A model generated the notes under the pieces. It did not search any database. It saw nothing but the letters and a program-made list of their open reading frames with translations, and was not told where the DNA came from. A stretch of DNA of 64,000 nt. Origin: JAHEKD01 sp965215945 (GTDB taxonomy: Bacteria; Pseudomonadota; Gammaproteobacteria; Arenicellales; JAHEKD01). The stretch covers positions 161,815 to 225,814 of the forward strand of contig CBDCFC010000014.1 of assembly GCA_965215945.1 (NCBI GenBank), in the 5' to 3' direction. The translations under genes and the position numbers were made by a program. This document shows positions 17,750 through 25,345 of this stretch, one piece after another. How positions within the stretch are numbered: the stretch's first letter is position 1; each line of letters starts with the position of its first letter.

Positions 17750-18490
17750 ATGAAGATCAGATCTATTTTAGCAATTTTAACCACAGTCATGTTCTGTAGT
17801 ACAGCATCGGCCGAATCGATAGTGATAAGTTCCGGCAAAGAAAAAAATCAAATGATCGAACTTTATACTTCGGAAGGTTGTAGTAGCTGTCCTCCGGCTG
17901 ATAGATGGATTAGCCAATTAAAAAGCAATCCCCGTTTGTGGGACGATATTATTCCCATTGCTTTCCATGTCGATTATTGGGATGGATTGGGCTGGAAAGA
18001 TGAATTAGCAAGTCATGATTATAGTCTACGTCAACGGCTGTATCGAGAGGAAGGTGGATTAAGTCAGGTTTATACGCCGGGTTTTGTGGTCGATGGCCAG
18101 GAATGGCGCGGTTTTTTTAGGCGCAGAAATTTAACTGAGTTACAAATTGAACAAGCCGGTGAATTGCTTGCTGAAGTTGCGGATGAATCCGTTTCAATTG
18201 AATTCAGCCCTTTGATAGAGACTGAAAGTTTATTACTGATTCATGTGGCTGTATTAGGTTTTGATATAACAAATGAGATTAAAGCTGGTGAGAATAGCGG
18301 TAAAACATTGACCCACGATTTTGCAGTATTAGGGTATGTTGTTGATCAAGTTAATACAGAAAACGGCAAATTTAATATTTCAATGGAATTACCAGTGACC
18401 AAAATTCAAGCGCAACAAATGGCGCTGGTTATTTGGGTAAGTGAGACTGATAACCAAGCCCCTCTGCAAGTTGCCGGCAGCTGGTTATAA
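17750..18490 (+). CDS. Exported DUF1223 thioredoxin-like protein
   Basis: About 246 residues. The first 21 form a Sec signal peptide ending TASAES. The mature part starts with IELYTSEGCSSCPPADRWI, the DUF1223 hallmark with a CxxC pair in a thioredoxin-like setting, followed by FHVDYWDGLGWKD and VYTPGFVVDG. The activity of the family is not established; a periplasmic redox role is only suggested by the CxxC. The start at 17750 is preferred to upstream alternatives because it begins the signal peptide; the ribosome site is weak. Confidence 0.82.
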   Translation: MKIRSILAILTTVMFCSTASAESIVISSGKEKNQMIELYTSEGCSSCPPADRWISQLKSNPRLWDDIIPIAFHVDYWDGLGWKDELASHDYSLRQRLYREEGGLSQVYTPGFVVDGQEWRGFFRRRNLTELQIEQAGELLAEVADESVSIEFSPLIETESLLLIHVAVLGFDITNEIKAGENSGKTLTHDFAVLGYVVDQVNTENGKFNISMELPVTKIQAQQMALVIWVSETDNQAPLQVAGSWL

Positions 18491-18492
18491 GT

Positions 18493-18942
18493 TTACAGCT
18501 TTTGATCGTAACGATTCTTTACGTCGTTAAGCAGACTAACTAAGCTATTATAATTTCTGGCACCCAGCTTTTTCTTGGTCAATACCTGCCATTCCTTGAC
18601 TGCGGGAATGAGCTGGTGGATTGCTTTTTTTCCATTTGCTGTCAGCTCAAGAAACAGAGAGCGCTTGTCAGCCTTATTGAGTTTGCGTTTTATTAGCTTG
18701 CGTCTACCTAATTCCTTGACGGCACGGCTTACCATGACTTTTTCCATGTAGGTTAAATCACAAACCTGTTTTGCCGTTAGTTGGCCATGTTCGTTGAGCG
18801 TCACTAAAATCCGCCATTGCGAACGACTGAGTTTAAGTTTGTGGGTATATATTTCAGCGAAATCCTTGCTAATTAAATCCGCAGTAGTATTGAGTTCAAA
18901 AGGCAGGAACGAATCAAGCTTAAAGGGCGTAGTCTTTTTCAT
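18493..18942 (-). CDS. MarR family transcriptional regulator
   Basis: A 149-residue winged-helix regulator. The recognition region reads ARNYN-distal with SRSQWRILVTLNEHGQLTAKQ, the helix-turn-helix YMEKVMVSRAVKELGRR and the wing KADKRSLFLELTANG, typical of MarR. It lies tail-to-tail with the DUF1223 gene and 23 bases downstream of the ileS stop, so it is probably unrelated to either in function. Effector and targets are unknown. Confidence 0.85.
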   Translation of the reverse strand: MKKTTPFKLDSFLPFELNTTADLISKDFAEIYTHKLKLSRSQWRILVTLNEHGQLTAKQVCDLTYMEKVMVSRAVKELGRRKLIKRKLNKADKRSLFLELTANGKKAIHQLIPAVKEWQVLTKKKLGARNYNSLVSLLNDVKNRYDQKL

Positions 18943-18965
18943 GTTATATCTTTTGTCATTTTTAG

Positions 18966-21900
18966 TCAGTTATCTGATTTTACCAGTTTAATTAGCCAAT
19001 TGTGTTCGTCAAGTGTTTTTTCAATTTTGTAACCTTTTGATAATTTTTGCATGTCTGTGAGTGTGTCGGATAAAGTTTCTTCTAAAATATAGGATTTAAA
19101 TTCTTCAACTGCCTGCAACACAGTTTCATCACCTTCAATTGCCAATTCAATACGATCGGAAACATCAAGGCCCGCTTGTTTGCGCGCATCTTGAATTGTA
19201 CGAACTAGCTCTCTGGCTAAACCTTCGCGAATGAGTGGCTCATTGAGCTTAGTATCCAAGCCAACCAAAAAACCGTTTGATTCTGCGCAGGAATAACCTT
19301 CAGCTGATTCGGTCTCAATTAATACATCCTTATGAGAAAATTCTAAAGTTTGATCGCCCAGCTCAAGCTCAAAAGTTTTTTGTTGAGCAACACAAGCTGC
19401 AATCTCTCTACCATCGGCATCCAACAATGCTTGCTTAATAGCTGGAATTTGTTTGCCATGGAGTTTGCCGATTTTTGGCAGGTTTGGCTTGATCCTATAT
19501 TGTACCAACGCCGCATCGGCTGCAATAAACTCAAGATTTTTGACGTTCAATTCTTCCAGCAGTTGAGTCTGGTGTTTTTCAGCGGCTTTTCTTGCTGATT
19601 GGCTGGGTGCTCTGAGCAACAGCCTTGCTAAAGGTTGCCGTACTTTGACTTTGCTTTGTTCACGTGCGGCCCGACCCAGATAGACGATGCGTTGAATATG
19701 ATCAAACTCATCAACAAGTTGATCATTCTTCCAGTTGGCATCAATTTGTGGCCAACCAACCAGATGAACACTTTCAGGTGCATCTTCATCGCTATTACGA
19801 CTCAGGTTTTGGTAAATTTTCTCAGCTAGAAAGGGCATGAACGGGGCAATTAATTTTTGAATTGTCTGCAAGCATTCATAAAGTGTTAAATAGGCAGATT
19901 GCTTATCATCACTGGCTTTTGCCTTCCAGAAGCGTCGGCGGTTGCGGCGAATATACCAATTGCTTAATTGATCAACAAAATTTTCAATCGCTTCACCAGC
20001 GGCTTTGGCATCATAGTTGTCCATAGCATCAGTGGCAACGGCAACGGTTTTGTGTAACAAGGCTAACGCCCAGCGATCAATTTCCGGCCTGTCTTCAACA
20101 TTAACCGGTTGTTTCAGATCAATATTGTCCAGTTTGGCGTACATAATAAAAAACGCATAGGTATTCCATAATGTATTGATAAAATTGCTGGCCACATCAG
20201 CAACGATATCCACGGAAATACGTTTTTGACCTTCCGGGGCAATTCTGGCCAGGAAATACCACCTGAGTGGGTCAGCACCGACTGAATCAAACACATCGTA
20301 AGGATTGATAATATTGCCCAGCGATTTGGACATTTTTTTACCGTGTTCATCGACGATATGGCTTAAACAAATCACATTTTTGTAGGCAACGCTGTCTGAA
20401 ACTAATGATGCAATAGCGTGCAGGGTATAAAACCAGCCGCGGGTTTGATCAATGGCTTCGCAAATATAATCAGCAGGAAAATGTTGTTCGAATTCTTCTT
20501 TGTTTTCAAAAGGATAATGCCACTGTGCATAGGACATGGCACCAGAATCAAACCAGCAATCGATGACCTCTGGTACACGTTTAAACGTTTTGCCATCTTT
20601 TTCAAAGGTGATTTCATCAATTGATGGGCGATGTAAATCAATATCTGAAATTGAACGGCCACAAAGTTCTTCTAATTGGGCTACTGAGCCTATACAAATC
20701 ATCTCTCCTTCACCGTCGGTCCAAACAGGAAGGGGTGTTCCCCAAAATCGTTCTCTTGAAAGTGCCCAGTCGATGTTATTTTTCAGCCAGTTACCAAAAC
20801 GACCTTGTTTAATGGTTTCGGGCACCCAATTAATCGTATTATTTAATTCAACCATACGATCTTTGATGGCTGTGGTGCGGATGTACCAGGCGTTCTTGGC
20901 GTAATAAATGATTGGATCACCGGTGCGCCAACCGTGAGGATAGTTATGGGTATATTCTTCATTTTTGAATAAAACGCCTTTGTCTTGCATGACACCAATT
21001 AAAATCGCATCGGCATCTTTAAAAAACTTTCCGGCAACCGGTGTTACTTCTGCTTTGAAATAACCGTCAAGACCAACACCGTGAACGATTGGAATATTAT
21101 TCTCAAGCGCAATTGGCATTTCTTCAGCACCGTAAGCCGGCGCACAATGGACAATGCCTGTGCCGTCTTCAATGGTGACAAAATCGGCTGGGTAAACTCG
21201 AAAAGTAACATCGGGATTCTCATCAACCAGATAATCTAAAGGTCGCTGATACGTCTTGCCGACTAGCTCTGAGCCCTTAATTGTTTTGGTAATCTCGTTC
21301 GTTCGTTCGCCTAAGACCCGCTCGAGTAACTCTTTAGCCAGTATCACCGTTTCATTGTCTAATTTGGCGTAAACATATTCAATTTCAGGATGAACGACTA
21401 AAAACTGGTGTGCCGGGATGGTCCAGGGCGTGGTTGTCCAGGCCAGAAACGATATGGTTGGATCCTCGTGTAAGCGAAAACGAACCGTGATGGCCGGATC
21501 AACGATTTCCTTATATCCCTGAGCGAGTTCGTGTGAAGAAAGTGTGGCGCCGATACGTGGATCGTAGGGTACGACTTTGTAGCCTTGATAAATCAAACCA
21601 CTATCCCAAATCTGTTTTAACAGCGACCAGACTGACTCAATATAATCATTATCAAGCGTGTAATAAGCCTGATCCAGATTGACCCAGTAGCCCATGCGTT
21701 TGGTCATCTTTTCCCATTCACCAATATAACGCATCACTGAATCACGGCAACGTTTGGTGAATTCGGCAACACCGACTTCTTCTTCAATACGTTTTTTATC
21801 GAAAATTTTGAGTTCTTTTTCGATTTGATGTTCAACCGGCAAACCGTGTGTATCCCAGCCCGCTTTTCTAGGGGCGTGATAACCGCGCATGGTTTTATAA

Positions 21901-22112
21901 CGAGGATAAATATCTTTAAATGTTCGTGCTAAAACATGATGGATACCCGGCATGCCATTCGCAGTCGGAGGGCCCTCACAAAACGAAAAGCGTGGTTTAC
22001 CTTCGCTTTGTTGAATAGATTTTTCGAAAATATCATTCTCGTGCCAGAATTTGAGCATATCTTGCTCAATTTCAGGGCCGTTATAACGACTTTCTACATC
22101 TTTAAAACTCAT
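18966..22112 (-). CDS. ileS: Isoleucyl-tRNA synthetase, long Firmicute/Bacteroidetes-like type
   Basis: Charges tRNA-Ile. At 1048 residues it is over 100 longer than the usual gammaproteobacterial IleS (about 940). The HIGH region reads ANGMPGIHHVLA (residues 51-62) within a CEGPPTANG context, followed by KAGWDTHGLPVEHQIEKEL, and KKMSKSLGN serves as the KMSKS loop. These features match the type 2 (eukaryote-like) IleS of Firmicutes, Bacteroidetes and others, a group often insensitive to mupirocin. It stands alone, not in the ribF-ileS-lspA operon typical of gammaproteobacteria, and is preceded by a T-box leader. Horizontal acquisition is my inference. Confidence 0.95.
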   Translation of the reverse strand: MSFKDVESRYNGPEIEQDMLKFWHENDIFEKSIQQSEGKPRFSFCEGPPTANGMPGIHHVLARTFKDIYPRYKTMRGYHAPRKAGWDTHGLPVEHQIEKELKIFDKKRIEEEVGVAEFTKRCRDSVMRYIGEWEKMTKRMGYWVNLDQAYYTLDNDYIESVWSLLKQIWDSGLIYQGYKVVPYDPRIGATLSSHELAQGYKEIVDPAITVRFRLHEDPTISFLAWTTTPWTIPAHQFLVVHPEIEYVYAKLDNETVILAKELLERVLGERTNEITKTIKGSELVGKTYQRPLDYLVDENPDVTFRVYPADFVTIEDGTGIVHCAPAYGAEEMPIALENNIPIVHGVGLDGYFKAEVTPVAGKFFKDADAILIGVMQDKGVLFKNEEYTHNYPHGWRTGDPIIYYAKNAWYIRTTAIKDRMVELNNTINWVPETIKQGRFGNWLKNNIDWALSRERFWGTPLPVWTDGEGEMICIGSVAQLEELCGRSISDIDLHRPSIDEITFEKDGKTFKRVPEVIDCWFDSGAMSYAQWHYPFENKEEFEQHFPADYICEAIDQTRGWFYTLHAIASLVSDSVAYKNVICLSHIVDEHGKKMSKSLGNIINPYDVFDSVGADPLRWYFLARIAPEGQKRISVDIVADVASNFINTLWNTYAFFIMYAKLDNIDLKQPVNVEDRPEIDRWALALLHKTVAVATDAMDNYDAKAAGEAIENFVDQLSNWYIRRNRRRFWKAKASDDKQSAYLTLYECLQTIQKLIAPFMPFLAEKIYQNLSRNSDEDAPESVHLVGWPQIDANWKNDQLVDEFDHIQRIVYLGRAAREQSKVKVRQPLARLLLRAPSQSARKAAEKHQTQLLEELNVKNLEFIAADAALVQYRIKPNLPKIGKLHGKQIPAIKQALLDADGREIAACVAQQKTFELELGDQTLEFSHKDVLIETESAEGYSCAESNGFLVGLDTKLNEPLIREGLARELVRTIQDARKQAGLDVSDRIELAIEGDETVLQAVEEFKSYILEETLSDTLTDMQKLSKGYKIEKTLDEHNWLIKLVKSDN

Positions 22113-22126
22113 TATGTAACTCCAAT

Positions 22127-22161
22127 AAAAAACCCGGATACTGTTTTAAACAATATCCGGG
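22127..22161 (-). terminator. Regulated intrinsic terminator of the T-box
   Basis: Minus-strand hairpin CCCGGATA...TATCCGGG, extended in an A/T-rich upper stem, directly followed by TTTTTT and then the ribosome site (GGAG) and start of ileS. Its 5' arm contains the CCCGG used by the antiterminator. Confidence 0.93.
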
Positions 22162-22410
22162 GCATTTAATTCTTAAACGCGGTACCACCCAGCTTCGTTG
22201 GTTTTTCACAAAGCCAACCTTAGCAACTGCCCTCAGTTACAATGACAGTTGTAATCCACTTTCGGGGATTAGTCGGCTGAATCTACTTAAACATAAGTTT
22301 GTTCGGTCAGCAGCTCCAGGGTGATTTTCGGCTGGGATTGCTTCAGGGCTTGCACCATCTCCTGATCGCTTAAAACAATAGTCCAGCGTAACTGTCCCTT
22401 TCAACGCTTT
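22131..22410 (-). promoter_or_regulatory. T-box riboswitch controlling ileS (Ile specifier AUC)
   Basis: Minus-strand leader of ileS with all main T-box parts. Base of stem I: AGCG (22408-22405) pairs with UGCU, then a K-turn-like internal loop and AGGG with CCCU. The specifier loop has ACAGUUAC on the 5' side and GAAAAUCA on the 3' side, placing AUC at 22325-22323. A GCUGG/CCAGC stem leads to the distal AGGAGAUGGUGCAAGCC motif. The T-box core GGGUGGUACCGCG (22190-22178) can form an antiterminator: CUGGG pairs with CCCGG and GCG with UGC around the UGGUACC bulge. That CCCGG is also the 5' arm of the terminator, so the two are mutually exclusive. Uncharged tRNA-Ile should favour readthrough. 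Confidence 0.93.
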
Positions 22411-22414
22411 ATTA

Positions 22415-22447
22415 TTTCGACTCTACCAAAATGAAATTAAAAGGCAA
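22415..22447 (-). promoter_or_regulatory. Probable promoter of the T-box/ileS transcript
   Basis: On the minus strand TTGCCT (22447-22442) and TAGAGT (22425-22420) are 16 bases apart and lie just upstream of the first pairing element of stem I. Both hexamers are imperfect; assignment is tentative. A 9-bp hairpin (22448-22480) lies directly upstream. Confidence 0.4.
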
Positions 22448-22541
22448 GTAGAGTAAATCAACAATGCTGACTTACTCTACATTGCCCGGCCCTGTGCCGG
22501 GACTTGAAATGTTTTCATTGATGTCCCGGCTTTATGCTGGG
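22448..22541. repeat. Hairpin and REP-like palindromes between ileS and the Rieske gene
   Basis: GTAGAGTAA (22448-22456) pairs with TTACTCTAC (22472-22480). Next come two GC palindromes, CCCGGCCCTGTGCCGGG (22485-22501) and a weaker CCCGGC...GCTGGGG (22526-22541). They resemble the palindromes in other gaps of this window. The remainder up to 22768 shows no gene; it must carry the promoter of the Rieske gene. Confidence 0.6.
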
Positions 22542-22768
22542 GTTTGCTTGATAAAGTCGCTTTTTGTTCAATTCTCTCTATTTATTTCTCGATGTTTTGA
22601 CAGATTTAACACTGTATTTCAGATATAGTCACGCCATTATTTTATAGACTTAGAGCAGTCTTGGTGAACTCAATTCATCACATTGGTGTCACGTTATGAT
22701 CACGAATAACTGGAAACGTCAATATTAGCGTGTTCGTGACATAGCCAGAGAATTGACAGGAGATTAGA

Positions 22769-23917
22769 ATGTCCTCAGATATTTTAGAAAAAATTGTTCC
22801 TATCAACGATGTCAAACTTGATGAACTACGGGCCTTGCCAGCAGTTTATTACATTGATGAAGAAATATTAGCCAAGGAAAGAGAAAAGCTGTTCTTCAAA
22901 ACCTGGCAATATGCCTGTCACATCAGTGAACTCGATGAGCCTGGTGCTTACGTGGCCACGGAAATTCAAAGGCAGAATGTATTTGTGGTGCGCGATGAAG
23001 ACGGTGAAGTCAGAGCCTTCTACAATGTCTGTCCCCATCGTGGGCATAAGCTGGTTGAAGGAGCAGGTAAAAAAAGAGTCGTTGTCTGCCCTTATCATCA
23101 ATGGAGTTATTCATTAGATGGAAATCTTAGGCATAACCGTAAAACATCCACAACCTACTCGCCCGCCTCGTCACTTATTTGTTTGACTCCGGTTCGGGTA
23201 GACACTTTGCTTGATTTTGTTTTTTTTAATCTTGATCCACAGGCATTACCAATTGCCGAGTTTTATCCAGGTCTGGAAGAACACGTACTTGCTGCCTGTC
23301 CAGATTTAAAATCTTATACACTCAATGCATCTGCATCGGTTATACATCCAGTTGAAGCGGCTTCGAACTGGAAGTTGCAGGTTGATAATTTTCTAGAGTG
23401 TTATCACTGCAGCATTGGCCATAAGTCATTTTCTGATATGCTTGATGTTTGCAACCAAAAGCAGACGCTACATAAGAATTATAGTTACGCCTTTATTCCA
23501 TCATCAGGAAAAGTCGATAATTTGGCTTATCCATTGAATCCGGATTACGATGTTATGGATCTGCATTTTTGGTTTTTGTTTCCTAATTTGGGATTAGGGC
23601 AGTTTTCAGGACCAGGAAATTTCAGTTTGTTTCAGTGGATGCCCGTTGGCCCGAATCACGCCTTTCGAGTTAGTGTTTCACTTGAACCCAGTGAACCAAC
23701 TGATCCAGGCATGATGGAACGGCGAGAGTTACGGGCTAAATGGGGCAGGGAAGTGTTACAGCCCGAAGACATTTCATTCATGGAATCAGCTCATCTTGGT
23801 ATGTCACAACGATGTTTTGAGCACGGCTGGTACATGGTCGACCCTGATAATGAAGAAATTTCTGAAATAATGGTGAGGCATTTTCATCAAACTTATCTTG
23901 AGCATATGGAAGTTTAG
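22769..23917 (+). CDS. Rieske non-heme iron oxygenase, alpha subunit
   Basis: 382-residue oxygenase component. The Rieske 2Fe-2S site is CPHRGH...CPYHQW near residues 88-111, and the mononuclear iron site is DNFLECYHCSIGHKSF near 208-223 (Asp, two His). The layout resembles choline/glycine-betaine/carnitine-type monooxygenases, but the substrate cannot be read from the sequence. A strong AGGAG ribosome site precedes the ATG. No reductase is adjacent; a 2Fe-2S flavoprotein reductase at 45895-46932 is a possible but unproven partner. It is flanked by REP-like palindromes on both sides. Confidence 0.85.
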   Translation: MSSDILEKIVPINDVKLDELRALPAVYYIDEEILAKEREKLFFKTWQYACHISELDEPGAYVATEIQRQNVFVVRDEDGEVRAFYNVCPHRGHKLVEGAGKKRVVVCPYHQWSYSLDGNLRHNRKTSTTYSPASSLICLTPVRVDTLLDFVFFNLDPQALPIAEFYPGLEEHVLAACPDLKSYTLNASASVIHPVEAASNWKLQVDNFLECYHCSIGHKSFSDMLDVCNQKQTLHKNYSYAFIPSSGKVDNLAYPLNPDYDVMDLHFWFLFPNLGLGQFSGPGNFSLFQWMPVGPNHAFRVSVSLEPSEPTDPGMMERRELRAKWGREVLQPEDISFMESAHLGMSQRCFEHGWYMVDPDNEEISEIMVRHFHQTYLEHMEV

Positions 23918-23969
23918 CTGTATCTATGGGGTTTGCCTGAATTAAGCTCTTTTCTTATTCAAAGAGATC

Positions 23970-24063
23970 TCGGTATAAACCTGTGCTGACCCCGTATTCC
24001 CGGATCGAGTCCGGGACAGGCTTAGTCCATATACGGGGTGACGGATTCAGTAACCGGGACAGG
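23970..24063. repeat. REP-like palindromes
   Basis: GACCCCGTATTCCCGGATCG and TCCGGGAC, with CATATACGGGGT and a further CCGGGAC, form nested inverted repeats between two convergent genes. Same palindrome family as at 25160, 35990, 36260, 49830 and 61394. Confidence 0.5.
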
Positions 24064-24064
24064 T

Positions 24065-24090
24065 AAAAAAAGCCGCGCATGTGCGCGGCG
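24065..24090 (-). terminator. Intrinsic terminator of the exported-protein gene
   Basis: On the minus strand GCCGCGCA, a short loop, then the pairing arm TGCGCGGC is followed by a run of seven T. It lies about 45 bases beyond the stop of the minus-strand gene ending at 24132. Confidence 0.8.
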
Positions 24091-24131
24091 ATAAGTAGGA
24101 TACGAGTTTTTAGTTTTATATTCGTTTAATG

Positions 24132-24605
24132 CTATACAAATTGACAATCGAAAACAGAAACCATGAGCTCGCCGCTAACGGAAGCGTCTTTTGTACTAAT
24201 AGCAATTTTTTCACTGGCGATTGTCGGTACTACCGGTACTGTGCTGCGAGCTGAGTTGGGTGATACGGCTTCGGCATAAACTGGAAGGCTTTCACCGGGT
24301 TGCAGCGTATAAGGTAATTTATGTGTTTTAACATTGACGGTAACCTGTCCGTTGACTGATTGAAACGAAGAGGGATTGAATTCTGTAATCGTAATGGCTT
24401 TGTCCCCTTGATTCACGATTTCACTTTTTTGTTTTCCGTGAGTTTGACCCAACATCACGTCAACATATAAAGGTAATGGTTTTAGACTTGGAGGGGCTTG
24501 TGTTATTAGTCCTTTACTTACTGCTTGCACGCTCATTGGTACAGCTGCTGCTGAACCGGTTACGGCAATTGTTTTTAGAACATTTCTACGATTTACGTTA
24601 GGCAT
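24132..24605 (-). CDS. Tat-type exported protein, SoxY-like in style, function unknown
   Basis: 157 residues. The start MPNVNRRNVLKTIAVTGSAA has a twin arginine followed by a hydrophobic stretch and an Ala-x-Ala type cut near VQA, suggesting Tat export. The mature part is beta-rich with LPLYVDVMLGQTHGKQKSEIVNQ and a single Cys three residues from the end (DCQFV). I do not recognise the family with confidence; the size, leader and late Cys recall sulfur-carrier proteins, but the SoxY Cys motif is absent. The start at 24605 is fixed by a GGAGA 6 bases upstream. It has its own terminator and stands alone. Confidence 0.6.
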   Translation of the reverse strand: MPNVNRRNVLKTIAVTGSAAAVPMSVQAVSKGLITQAPPSLKPLPLYVDVMLGQTHGKQKSEIVNQGDKAITITEFNPSSFQSVNGQVTVNVKTHKLPYTLQPGESLPVYAEAVSPNSARSTVPVVPTIASEKIAISTKDASVSGELMVSVFDCQFV

Positions 24606-24743
24606 TTTCATCTCCATGAATTTAAATAAAGATTAGTATTACGGATACAGATGAAAATTAGCTGAACAACATGATTCATGATGTTATTTTGAGCTTTTAA
24701 TCCGCTCTGTTAGAATTTTTAATCCCAACAATTGAGGAATACC

Positions 24744-25151
24744 ATGTCAGAAGTTACTTTATCTACACATCTTAAGGTCAAACCAGAACAGGTTTGGGAC
24801 TTAATAGGACAATTTAATGCCTTGGCAGATTGGCACCCAGCCGTTGAAAAAAGTTCATTGGAAGAAGGTGGAACAGTAAGAAAACTATCCCTCGTTGGAG
24901 GAGGTGAAATTGTTGAAAAACTAATTCCAACGGACGAAGATCATACTTATCAATATTCAATTCTTTCCGGTCCGTTGCCAGTGATGAACTATACTTCAAA
25001 AATTCGAGTCGTTGAGGATGGAGACGGCGCCAAGGTCGAATGGTCGAGTCAGTTTGAGCCATCAGGGGCGTCAGAATCAGAGGCCGTAAATACTATCCAA
25101 GGTATTTATCAGGCAGGTTTTGACAATCTTAAGAAAATGTTTGCTGGATAG
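24744..25151 (+). CDS. SRPBCC (START-like) family protein
   Basis: 135 residues. The N-terminal pattern VTLSTHLKVKPEQVWDLIGQFNALADWHP is the polyketide cyclase/dehydrase (Polyketide_cyc2, MxaD-like) signature of the SRPBCC hydrophobic-pocket fold. The C-terminal helix ends GIYQAGFDNLKKMF as usual. Ligand unknown. The ATG at 24744 with GAGG upstream is preferred to a TTG 12 bases earlier. It is divergent from the Tat-exported gene, with about 140 bases between them. Confidence 0.8.
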   Translation: MSEVTLSTHLKVKPEQVWDLIGQFNALADWHPAVEKSSLEEGGTVRKLSLVGGGEIVEKLIPTDEDHTYQYSILSGPLPVMNYTSKIRVVEDGDGAKVEWSSQFEPSGASESEAVNTIQGIYQAGFDNLKKMFAG

Positions 25152-25159
25152 CCGACTTT

Positions 25160-25262
25160 TCCCCGTCTACCGGATCGAGTCCGGCACAGGTTTATACTGG
25201 GGTCTCTGTCAGAAAAGCGCTGCCCAGTTGGGGAGATCCCGGGACGATGCTCGGGAAATGAT
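25160..25262. repeat. REP-like palindromes upstream of cysS
   Basis: ACCGGATCGAGTCCGGCACA and, 60 bases on, ATCCCGGGACGATGCTCGGGA are palindromes of the type found in other gaps here. No coding content. Confidence 0.5.
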
Positions 25263-25312
25263 TCTTTTCCTTGGTATGTTCTCTAGCAGTAATTCCTTAC
25301 ATTAACCCTGGC

Positions 25313-25339
25313 TTGAACGGTTGTAGTTATTGCTATAAT
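25313..25339 (+). promoter_or_regulatory. cysS promoter, possibly giving a leaderless mRNA
   Basis: TTGAAC (25313-25318) and a perfect TATAAT (25334-25339), 15 bases apart. The ATG of cysS is at 25346, six bases after the -10 element, where transcription would start. No ribosome site lies before the ATG. Confidence 0.5.
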
Positions 25340-25345
25340 CGTGAC

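Noticed and set aside
22448..22480. Hairpin upstream of the T-box as an additional terminator
   Set aside because: No minus-strand gene lies upstream for it to terminate, and the following sequence is only moderately T-rich.
24132..24605. SoxY assignment for the Tat-exported protein
   Set aside because: The C-terminal GGCGG-type carrier motif is absent; only the size and leader are similar.
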